A DNA stretch of 64,000 nt, from NCBI GenBank assembly GCA_947000775.1, contig CAMQGK010000010.1, forward strand, positions 535,001-599,000. The letters run 5' to 3'. Positions 21,201 to 33,600 of the stretch are shown here, in pieces (position 1 is the stretch's first letter; the number at the start of each line of letters is the position of its first letter). A program made the position numbers and the translations under genes. The notes under the pieces are model-generated. The model ran no database searches and was not told where the DNA came from. It worked only from the letters and a program-made list of their open reading frames with translations. The stretch is from Pterois miles (Eukaryota > Chordata > Actinopteri > Perciformes > Scorpaenidae).

Positions 21201-24200
21201 AAAAAAGTCATAGTATAGTATGTCGATAAATTTCATTTAAAAAAGTCATAGTATAGTATGTCAATAAATTTTCCGTAAAAAAAGTCATAGTATAGTATGT
21301 CGATAAATTTTACTAAAAAACGTCATAGTATAGTATGTCGATAAATTTTACGAAAAAAAGTCATAGTATAGTTTGTCGATAAATTTTCTGTTAAAAAATT
21401 CATAGTATAGTATGTCGATAAATTTCATTTAAAAAAGTCATAGTATAGTATGTCGATAAATTTCACTAAAAAAGTCACAGTATAGTATGTCGATAAATTT
21501 CATTTAAAAAAGTCATAGTATAGTATGTCGATAAATTTCATTTAAAAAAGTAATAGTATAGTATGTCGATAAATTTTACTAAAAAAAGTCATAGTATAGT
21601 ATGTCGATAAATTTTACTAAAAAAAGTCATAGTTTAGTATGTCGATTAATTTTACTAAAAAAAGTCAAAGTATAGTATGTCGATTAATTTTACTAAAAAA
21701 AGTCATAGTATAGTATGTCGATAAATTTCACTAAAAAAGTCATAGTATAGTATGTCGATAAATTTCGCTAAAAAAGTCATAGTATAGTATGTCGATAAAT
21801 TTTCCGCAAAAAAGTAATAGTATAGTATGTCGATAAATTTTCCGCAAAAAAGTAATAGTATAGTATGTCGATAAATTTTACTAAAAAAAGTCATAGTAGA
21901 GTATGTCGATAAATTTTACTAAAAAAAGTCATAGTATAGTATGTCGATGAATTTTACTAAAAAAAGTCATAGTATAGTATGTCGATAAATTTTACTAAAA
22001 AAAGTCATAGTATAGTATGTCGATAAATTTTCCGCAAAAAAGTAATAGTATAGTATGTCAATAAATTTTCCATAAAAAAGTCATAGTATAGTATGTCGAT
22101 AAATTTTATTAAAAAAAGTCATAGTATAGTATGTCGATGAATTTTACTAAAAAAAGTCATAGTATAGTATGTCGATAAATTTTACTAAAAAAAGTCATAG
22201 TATAGTATGTCGATAAATTTTTCTAAAAAAAGTCAAAGTATAGTATGTCGATAAATTTTACTAAAAAAGTCATAGTACAGTATGTCGATAAATTTCAATT
22301 AAAAAAGTCATAGTATAGTATGTCGATAAATTTTACTAAAAAAGTCATAGTATAGTATGTCGATAAATTTTACTAAAAATAGTCAAAGTATAGTATGTCG
22401 ATAAATTTTACTAAAAAAAGTCATAGTATAGTATGTCGATAAATTTTACTAAAAAAAGTCATAGTATAGTATGTCGATAAATTTTACTAAAAAACGTCAT
22501 AGTATAGTATGTCGATAAATTTTACTAAAAAACGTCATAGTATAGTATGTCGATAAATTTTATAAAAAAGTCATAGTATAGTATGTCGATAAAATTTTAA
22601 TAAAAAAGTCATAGTATAGTATGTCGATAAATTTCATTTAAAAAACGTCATAGTACAGTATGTCAATAAATTTCCCGTAAAAAAAGTCATAGTATAGTAT
22701 GTCGATAAATTTTACTAAAAAACGTCATAGTATAGTATGTCGATAAAATTTACTAAAAAAAGTCATAGTATAGTATGTCAATAAATTTTCCGTAAAAAAA
22801 GTCATAGTATAGTATGTCGATAAATTTTACGAAAAAAAGTCATAGTATAGTTTGTCGATAAATTTTCCGGTAAAAAAATTCATAGTATAGTATGTCGATA
22901 AATTTCATTTAAAAAAGTCATAGTATAGTATGTCGATAAATTTCACTAAAAAAGTCACAGTACAGTATGTCGATAAATTTCAATTAAAAAAAGTCATAGT
23001 ATAGTATGTCGATAAATTGTACTAAAAAAAGTCATAGTATAGTATGTCGATGAATTTTACTAAAAAAAGTAATAGTATAGTATGTCGATAAATTTTACTA
23101 AAAATAGTCAAAGTATAGTATGTCGATAAATTTTACTGAAAAACGTCATAGTATAGTATGTCGATAAATTTTACTAAAAAAAGTCATAGTATAGTATGTC
23201 GATAAATTTCATTTAAAAAATGTCATAGTACAGTATGTCAATAAATTTCCCGTAAAAAAAGTCATAGTATAGTATGTCGATAAATTTTACTAAAAAACGT
23301 CATAGTATAATATGTCGATAAATTTTACTAAAAAACGTCATAGTATAGTATGTCGATAAATTTCATTTAAAAAAAGTCATAGTATAGTATGTCAATAAAT
23401 TTTCCGTAAAAAAAGTCATAGTATAGTATGTCGATAAATTTTACTAAAAAACGTCATAGTATAGTATGTCGATAAATTTTACGAAAAAAAGTCATAGTAT
23501 AGTTTGTCGATAAATTTTCTGTTAAAAAATTCATAGTATAGTATGTCGATAAATTTTACAAAAAAAAGTCATAGTATAGTATGTCGATAAATTTCATTTA
23601 AAAAACGTCATAGTACAGTATGTCAATAAATTCCCCGTAAAAAAAGTCATAGTATAGTATGTCGATAAATTTTACTAAAAAACGTCATGGTATAGTATGT
23701 CGATAAATTTTACTAAAAAAACGTCATAGTATAGTATGTCGATAAATTTCTTTTAAAAAAAGTCATAGTATAGTATGTCAATAAATTTTACTAAAAAACG
23801 TCATAGTATAGTATGTCGATAAATTTTACTAAAAAACGTCATAGTATAGTATGTCGATAAATTTTACTAAAAAAAGTCATAGTATAGTATGTCGATAAAT
23901 TTTACTAAAAAACGTCATAGTATAGTATGTCGATAAATTTTACGAAAAAAAGTCATAGTATAGTTTGTCGATAAATTTTCTGTTAAAAAATTCATAGTAT
24001 AGTATGTCGATAAATTTCATTTAAAAAAGTCATAGTATAGTATGTCGATAAATTTCATTTAAAAAAGTCATAGTATAGTATGTCGATAAATTTCATTTAA
24101 AAAAGTCATAGTATAGTATGTCGATAAATTTTACTAAAAAAAGTCATAGTACAGTATGTCGATAAATTTTACTAAAAAAAGTCATAGTATAGTATGTCGA

Positions 24201-27200
24201 TAAATTTTCCGCAAAAAAGTCATAGTATAATATGTCGATAAATTTTACTTAAAAAAGTCATAGTATAGTATGTCACTAAATTTTCTGCAAAGAAGTAATA
24301 GTGTAGTATGTCGATAAATTTTACTAAAAAAACCCATAGTATAGTATGTCGATAAATTTTACTAAAAAAAGTCATAGTATAGTATGTCGATAAATTTTAC
24401 TAAAAAAAGTCATAGTATAGTATGTCGATAAATTTTACTAAAAAAAGTCAAAGTATAGTATGTCGATAAATTTTACTAAAAAAAGTCATAGTATAGTATG
24501 TCGATAAATTTTATTTAAAAAAGTCATAGTATAGTATGTCGATAAATTTTATTTAAAAAAGTCATAGTATAGTATGTCGATAAATTTTATTTAAAAAAGT
24601 CATAGTATAGTATGTCGATAAATTTTACTAAAAAACGTCATAGTATAGTATGTCGATAAATTTTCCGAAAAAAAGTCATAGTATAGTTTGTCGATAAATT
24701 TTACGAAAAAAAGTCATAGTATAGTATGTCGATTAATTTTACTAAAAAAAGTCATAGTATAGTATGTCGATAAGTTTTACTAAAAAAAGTCATAGTATAG
24801 TATGTCGATAAATTTTATTTTAAAAAGTCATAGGATAGTATGTCGATAAATTTTACTAACAAAAGTCATAGTATAGTATGTCGATAAATTTCACTAAAAA
24901 TAGTTAAAGTATAGTATGTCGATAAATTTTACTAAAAAAAGTCATAGTATAGTATGTCGATAAATTTCACTAAAAAAAGTCATAGTATAGTATGTCGATA
25001 AATTTCACTAAAAAAAGTCATAGTATAGTATGTCGATAAATTTTACTAAAAATAGTTAAAGTATAGTATGTCGATAAATTTTACTAAAAAACGTCATAGT
25101 ATAGTATGTCGATAAATTTTACTAAAAAACGTCATAGTATAGTATGTCGATAAATTTTACTAAAAAAAGTCATAGTATAGTATGTCGATAAATTTCATTT
25201 AAAAAAGGTCATAGTATAGTATGTCAATAAATTTTCCGTAAAAAAAGTCATAGTATAGTATGTCGATAAATTTTACTAAAAAACGTCATAGTATAGTATG
25301 TCGATAAATTTTACGAAAAAAAGTCATAGTATAGTTTGTCGATAAATTTTCTGTTAAAAAATTCATAGTATAGTATGTCGATAAATTTCATTTAAAAAAG
25401 TCATAGTATAGTATGTCGATAAATTTCACTAAAAAAGTCACAGTATAGTATGTCGATAAATTTCATTTAAAAAAGTCATAGTATAGTATGTCGATAAATT
25501 TCATTTAAAAAAGTAATAGTATAGTATGTCGATAAATTTTACTAAAAAAAGTCATAGTATAGTATGTCGATAAATTTTACTAACAAAAGTCATAGTTTAG
25601 TATGTCGATTAATTTTACTAAAAAAAGTCAAAGTATAGTATGTCGATTAATTTTACTAAAAAAAGTCATAGTATAGTATGTCGATAAATTTCACTAAAAA
25701 AGTCATAGTATAGTATGTCGATAAATTTCGCTAAAAAAGTCATAGTATAGTATGTCGATAAATTTTCCGCAAAAAAGTCATAGTATAGTATGTCGATAAA
25801 TTTTACTAAAAAAGTCATAGTATAGTATGTCGATAAATTTTCCGAAAAAAAGTCAGTATGTACGGATAAATTTTCCATAAAAAAGTCATAGTATAGTATG
25901 TCGATAAATTTCACTAAAAAAAGTCATAGTATAGTATGTCGATAAATTTTACTAAAAAACGTCATAGTATAGTATGTCGATAAATTTTACTAAAAAAAGT
26001 CATAGTTTAGTATTTCGATAAATTTCATTTAAAAAAAGTCATAGTATAGTATGTCAATAAATTTTCCATAAAAAAAGTCATAGTATAGTATGTCGATAAA
26101 TTTTACAAAAAAAAGTCACTGTATAGTTTGTCGATAAATTTTCTGTTAAAATATTCATAGTAAAGTATGTCGATAAATTTCATTTAAAGAAGTCAGAGTA
26201 TGGTATGTCGATAAATTTCATTTAAAAAAGTCATAGTATAGTATGTCAATAAATTTCATTTAAAAAAGTCATAGTATAGTATGTCGATAAATTTCATTTA
26301 AAAAAATTCATAGTATAGTATGTCGATAAATTTCATTTAAAAAAAGTCATAGTATAGTATGTCGATAAATTTTACTAAAAAAGTCATAGTATAGTATGTC
26401 GATAAATTTTACTAAAAAACGTCATAGTATAGTATGTCGATAAATTTTACGAAAAAAAGTCATAGTATAGTTTGTCGATAAATTTTACGAAAAAAAGTCA
26501 TAGTATACTATGTCGATTAATTTTACTAAAAAAAATCAAAGTATAGTATGTCGATAAATTTTACTAACAAAAGTCATAGTATAGTATGTCGATAAATTTT
26601 ACTAAAAAAAGTCATAGTATATTATGTCGATAAATTTTCACTAAAAAAAGTCATAGTATAGTATGTCGATGAATTTTATTAAAAAACGTCATAGTATAGT
26701 ATGTCGATAAATTTTACGAAAAAAAGTCATAGTATAGTTTGTCGATAAATTTTACGAAAAAAAGTCATAGTATAGTATGTCATAAAAAGATTAATTTTAC
26801 TAAAAAAAGTCAAAGTATAGTATGTCGATAAATTTTACTAAAAAAAGTCATAGTATAGTATGTCGATAAATTTTACTAAAAAAAGTCATCGTATAGTATG
26901 TCGATAAATTTCATTTAAAAAATGTCAAAGTACAGTATGTCAATAAATTTCCCGTAAAAAAAGTCATAGTATAGTATGTCGATAAATTTTACTAAAAAAC
27001 GTCATAGTATAATATGTCGATAAATTTTACTAAAAAACGTCATAGTATAGTATGTCGATAAATTTCATTTAAAAAAAGTCATAGTATAGTATGTCAATAA
27101 ATTTTCCGTAAAAAAAGTCATAGTATAGTATGTCGATTAATTTTACTAAAAAAAGTCATAGTATAGTATGTCGATAAATTTTACGAAAAAAAGTCATAGT

Positions 27201-27297
27201 ATAGTTTGTCGATAAATTTTCTGTTAAAAAATTCATAGTATAGTATGTCGATAAATTTTACTAAAAAAAGTCATAGTATAGTATGTCGATAAATTTC

Positions 27298-27352
<55 letters not shown>

Positions 27353-28300
27353 ACAGCTTAAAAAATGTCATAGTATAGTATGTCGATAAATTTCATTTAA
27401 AAAAAGTCATAGTATAGTATGTCGATAAATTTTACTAAAAAACGTCATAGTATAGTATGTCGATAAATTTTACTAAAAAAAGTCATAGTATAGTATGTCG
27501 ATAAATTTCATTTAAAAAAGTCATAGTATAGTATGTCAATAAATTTTCCGTAAAAAAAGTCATAGTATAGTATGTCGATAAATTTTACTAAAAAACGTCA
27601 TAGTATAGTATGTCGATAAATTTTACGAAAAAAAGTCATAGTATAGTTTGTCGATAAATTTTCTGTTAAAAAATTCATATTATAGTATGTCGATAAATTT
27701 CATTTAAAAAAGTCATAGTATAGTATGTCGATAAATTTCATTTAAAAAAGTCATAGTATAGTATGTCGATAAATTTTACGAAAAAAAGTCATAGTATAGT
27801 TTGTCGATAAATTTTACGAAAAAAAGTCATAGTATAGTATGTCGATTAATTTTACTAAAAAAAGTCAAAGTATAGTATGTCGATAAATTTTACTGAAAAA
27901 AGTCATAGTATAGTATGTCGATAAATTTTACTAAAAAAAGTAATAGTACAGTATGTCGATAAATTTTACTAAAAAAAGTCATAGTATAGTATGTCGATAA
28001 ATTTTCCGCAAAAAAGTCATAGTATAATATGTCGATAAATTTTACTTAAAAAAGTCATAGTATAGTATGTCACTAAATTTTCTGCAAAGAAGTAATAGTG
28101 TAGTATGTCGATAAATTTTACTAAAAAAACCCATAGTATAGTATGTCGATAAATTTTACTAAAAAAAGTCATAGTATAGTATGTCGATAAATTTTACTAA
28201 AAAAAGTCATAGTATAGTATGTCAATAAATTTTACTAAAAAAAGTCAAAGTATAGTATGTCGATAAATTTTACTAAAAAAAGTCATAGTATAGTATGTCG
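18300..28300 (+). repeat. Satellite zone lacking the ACGTAAAGG marker
   Basis: For about 10 kb the marker monomer is absent, and subtypes with CATTT, CACT and AAAAACGTCATAG are frequent. Monomers are more irregular: a truncated one at 25852-25872 and an insertion at 26780-26792. The zone contains the 50-A tract and ends near rearranged monomers at 28345-28410. It separates the two copies of the 15.4-kb duplication. Confidence 0.65.
27301..27360 (+). repeat. A50 homopolymer plus TAACAGCTT inside satellite
   Basis: A monomer ending ...AAATTTCATT is followed by 50 A residues and then TAACAGCTT, which is not satellite sequence, before A-rich monomer sequence resumes. It could be expansion of a monomer A run, the remnant of a poly(A) retro-insertion, or a sequencing/assembly artefact. 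Confidence 0.85.
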
Positions 28301-28499
28301 ATAAATTTTATTTAAAAAAGTCATAGTATAGTATGTTGATAAATTTTTCCGATAAATTTACAAAAAAGTCATAGTATAGTATGTCGATAAATTTTCAATT
28401 ACTAAAAAAGTCATAGTATAGTATGTCGATAAATTTTACTAAAAAAAGTCATAGTATAGTATGTCGATAAATTTTCCGAAAAAAAGTAATAGTATAGTA

Positions 28500-31400
28500 T
28501 GTCGATAAATTTTACTAAAAAAGTCATAGTATAGTATGTCGATAAATTTTACTTAAAAAAGTCATAGTATAGTATGTCACTAAATTTTCTGCAAAGAAGT
28601 AATAGTATAGTATGTCGATAAATTTTACTAAAAAAAGTCATAGTATAGTATGTCGATAAATTTTACTTAAAAAAGTCATAGTATAGTATGTCGATAAAAT
28701 TTACGTAAAGGAAGTCAAAGTATAGTATGTCAATAAATTTTACTAACAAAAGTCATAGTATAGTATGTCGATAAATTTTACTAACAAAAGTCATAGTATA
28801 GTATGTCGATGAATTTTACTTAAAAAAGTCATAGTATAGTATGTCGATAAAATTTACGTAAAGGAAGTCAAAGTATAGTATGTCAATAAATTTTACTAAC
28901 AAAAGTCATAGTATAGTATGTCGATAAATTTTACTAACAAAAGTCATAGTATAGTATGTCGATAAATTTTACTAAAAAAAGTCATAGTATAGTATGTCGA
29001 TAAATTTTACTAACAAAAGTCATAGTATAGTGTGTCGATAAATTTTATTTTAAAAAGTCATAGGATAGTATGTCGATAAATTTCACTAAAAAAGTCATAG
29101 TATAGTATGTCGATGAATTTTACTAAAAAAAGTCATAGTATAGTATGTCGATAAATTTTCCGTTAAAAAAAAGTCATAGTATAGTATGTCAATAAATTTT
29201 ACTAAAAAAGTCATAGTATAGTATGTCAATAAATTTTACTAAAAAAGTCATAGTATAGTATGTCGATAAATTTTACTAAAAAAGTAATAGTATAGTATGT
29301 CGATAAATTTTCCGTTAAAAAAAAGTCATAGTATAGTATGTCGATAAATTTTCTGCAAAAAAGTAATAGTATAGTATGTCGATAAATTTTCCGCAAAAAA
29401 GTAATAGTATAGTATGTCCATAAATTTTACTAAAAAAAGTCATAGTATAGTATGTCGATAAATTTCACTAAAAAAAGTCATAGTATAGTATGTCGATAAA
29501 TTTTACTAAAAAAAGTCATAGTATAGTATGTCGATAAATTTTCCACAAAAAAGTAATAGTATAGTATGTCGATAAATTTTACTTAAAAAAGTCATAGTAT
29601 AGTATGTCGATAAATTTTACTTAAAAAAGTCATAGTATAGTATGTCGATAAATTTTCCGCAAAAAAGTAATAGTATAGTATGTCGATAAATTTCACTAAA
29701 AAAAGTCATAGTATAGTATGTCGATAAATTTTACTAAAAAAGTTATAGTATAGTATGTCGATAAATGTTACTAAAAAACTCATAGTATAGTATGTCGATA
29801 AATTTTCCATAAAAAAAGTCACAGTATAGTATGTCGATAAATTTTATTAAAAAAAGTCATAGTATAGTATGTCAATAAATTTTACTAAAAAAACTCATAG
29901 TATAGTATGTCGATAAATTTTCCATTAAAAAAGTCATAGTATAGTATGTCGATAAATTTTACTAAAAAACTCATAGTGTAGTATGTCGATAAATTTTCCG
30001 CAAAAAAGTCATAGTGTAGTATGTCGATAAATTTTACTAAAAAAAAGTCATAGTATAGTATATCGATACATTTTTCTGTTAAAAAGTTATAGTGTATTAT
30101 GTCGATAAATTTTATTAAAAAACGTCATAGTATAGTATATCGATAAATTTTACTAAAAAAAGTCAAAGTATAGTATGTCGATAAATTTTACTAAAAAAAG
30201 TCATAGTATTGTATGTCGATAAATTTTACTAAAAAAGTCAAAGTATAGTATGTCGATAAATTTTACTAAAAAAAGTCATAGTATAGTATGTCGATAAATT
30301 TTATTTAAAAAAGTCATAGTATAGTATGTTGATAAATTTTCCGTTAAAAAAAGTCATAGTATAGTATGTCGATAAATTTTACTAAAAAAAGTCATAGTAT
30401 AGTATGTCGATAAATTTTCCATAAAAAAATCATAGTATAGTATGTCGATAAATTTTACTAACAAAATTCATAGTATAGTATGTCGATAAGTTTTACTAAA
30501 AAAAGTCATAGTATAGTATGTCGATAAATTTTATTTTAAAAAGTCATAGTATAGTATGTCGATAAATTTCATTAAAAAAAGTCATAGTATAGTATGTCGA
30601 TAAATTTCACTAAAAAAGTCATAGTATAATATGTAGATAAATTTTATGAAAAAAAGTCATAGTATAGTTTGTCGATAAATTTTCTGTTAAAAAATTCATA
30701 GTATAGTATGGTGATAAATTTCATTTAAAAAAGTCATAGTATAGTATGTCGATTAATTTCACTAAAAAAGAGTCATAGTATAGTATGTCGATAAATTTCA
30801 TTTAAAAAAGTCATAGTATAGTATGTCGATAAATTTTACTAAAAAAAGTCATAGTATAGTATGTCGATAAATTTTACTAAAAAACGTCATAGTATAGTAT
30901 GTCGATAAATTTTCCGTAAAAAAAGTCATAGTATAGTATGTCGATAAATTTTACTAAAAAACGTCATAGTATAGTATGTCGATAAATTTTACTAAAAAAA
31001 GTCATAGTATAGTTTGTCGATAAATTTTCTGTTAAAAAATTCATAGTATAGTATGTCGATAAATTTCATTTAAAAAAGTCATAGTATAGTATGTCGATAA
31101 ATTTCACTAAAAAAAGTCACAGTATAGTATGTCGATAAATTTCATTTAAAAAAGTCATAGTATAGTATGTCGATAAATTTCATTTAAAAAAGTAATAGTA
31201 TAGTAAGTCGATAAATTTTACTAAAAAAAGTCATAGTATAGTATGTCGATAAATTTTACTAAAAAAAGTCATAGTATAGTTTGTCGATAAATTTTACTAA
31301 AAAAACTCATAGTATAGTATGTCGATGAATTTTATTTTAAAAAGTCATAGTATAGTATGTCGATAAATTTTCCGCAAAAAAGTAATAGTATAGTATGTCG

Positions 31401-33600
31401 ATAAATTTCACTAAAAAACGTCATAGTATAGTATGTCGATAAATTTTACTAAAAAAGTCATAGTATAGTATGTCGATAAATTTTACTAAAAAACGTCATA
31501 GTATAGTATGTCGATAAATTTTACTAAAAAACGTCATAGTATAGTATGTCGATAAATTTTACTAAAAAAAGTCATAGTATAGTTTGTCGATAAATTTTAC
31601 TAAAAAAAGTCATAGTATAGTATGTCGATAAATTTTACTAAAAAAAGTCATAGTATAGTATGTCGATAAATTTTACTAAAAAAAGTCATAGTATAGTATG
31701 TCAATAAATTTTACTAAAAAAAGTCATAGTGTAGTTTGTCGATAAATTTTCTGTTAAAAAAATTCATAGTATAGTATGTCGATAAATTTCATTTAAAAAA
31801 GTCATAGTATAGTATGTCGATAAATTTTACTAAAAAAAGTCATAGTATAGTTTGTCGATAAATTTTACGAAAAAAAGTCATAGTATAGTATGTCGATGAA
31901 TTTTACTAAAAAAAGTAATAGTACAGTATGTCGATAAATTTTACTAAAAAAGTCATACTATAGTATGTCGATAAATTTTCCGCAAAAAAGTCATAGTATA
32001 GTATGTCGATAAATTTTACTTAAAAAAGTCATAGTATAGTATGTCACTAAATTTTCTGCGAAGAAGTAATATTATAGTATGTCGATAAATTTTACTAAAA
32101 AAAGTCATAGTATAGTATGTCGATAAATTTTACTAAAAAAAGTCATAGTATAGTATGTCAATAAATTTTACTAAAAAAAGTCATAGTATAGTATGTCGAT
32201 AAAATTTACGTAAAGGAAGTCAAAGTATAGTATGTCAATAAATTTTACTAACAAAAGTCATAGTATAGTATGTCGATAAATTTTAGTAACAAAAGTCATA
32301 GTATAGTATGTCGATAAATTTTACTAACAAAAGTCATAGTATAGTATGTCGATAAATTTTACTAACAAAAGTCATAGTATAGTATGTCGATAAATTTTAC
32401 TAACAAAAGTCATAGGATAGTATGTTGATAAATTTCACTAAAAAAGTCATAGTATAGTATGTTCATAAATTTTTCGTTAAAAAAAAGTCATAGTATAGTA
32501 TGTCGATAAATTTTACTAAAAAAGTCATAGTATAGTATGTCGATAAATTTTACTAAAAAAGTCATAGTATAGTATGTCGATAAATTTTACTAAAAAAGTC
32601 ATAGTATAGTATGTCGATAAATTTTTCGTTAAAAAAAAGTCATAGTATAGTATGTCGATAAATTTTTCGTTAAAAAAAAGTCATAGTATAGTATGTCGAT
32701 AAATTTTACTAAAAAAGTCATAGTATAGTATGTCGATAAATTTTACTAAAAAAGTCATAGTATAGTATGTCGATAAATTTTACTAAAAAAGTCATAGTAT
32801 AGTATGTCGATAAATTTTCCGCAAAAAAGTAATAGTATAATATGTCGATAAATTTTCCGCAAAAAAGTAATAGTATAGTATGTCGATAAATTTTACTAAA
32901 AAAAGTCATAGTATAGTATGTCGATAAATTTTTCGTTAAAAAAAAGTCAAAGTATAGTATGTCGATAAATTTTACTAAAAAAAGTCATAGTATAGTATGT
33001 CGATAAATTTTACTAAAAAAGTCATAGTATAGTATGTCGATAAATTTTACTAAAAAAGTCATAGTATAGTATGTCGACAAATTTTCCGCAAAAAAGTAAT
33101 AGTATAGTATGTCTATAAATTTTACTAAAAAAAGTCATAGTATAGTATGTCGATAAATTTTACTAAAAAAAAGTCATAGTATAGTATGTCGATAAATTTT
33201 CCACAAAAAAGTAATAGTATAGTATGTCGATAAATTTTCCACAAAAAAGTAATAGTATAGTATGTCGATAAATTTTACTTAAAAAAGTCATAGTATAGTA
33301 TGTCGATAAATTTTCTGTTAAAAAAGTCATAGTATAGTTTGTCGATAAGTTTTCCGCAAAAAAGTAATAGTATAGTATGTCGATAAATTTTACTTAAAAA
33401 AGTCATAGTATAGTATGTCGATAAATTTTCTGTTAAAAAAGTCATAGTATAGTATGTCGATAAATTTTCTGTTAAAAAAGTCATAGTATAGTATGTCGAT
33501 AAATTTCACTAAAAAAGTCATAGTATAGTATGTCTTTAAATTTTACTAAAAAAAGTTATAGTATAGCATGTCGATAAATTTTACTAAAAAAAGTCATAGT
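28500..33600 (+). repeat. Right copy of the 15.4-kb-apart segmental duplication
   Basis: This shares marker positions and subtype order with 13.1-18.0 kb. It includes the paired markers 153 bp apart (28703, 28856), the rare TTTAGTAACAAAAG monomer (32282 versus 16764) and the TTTTTCGTT block (32466-32670 versus 16948-17160). Small indels of whole monomers distinguish the copies. Confidence 0.8.
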
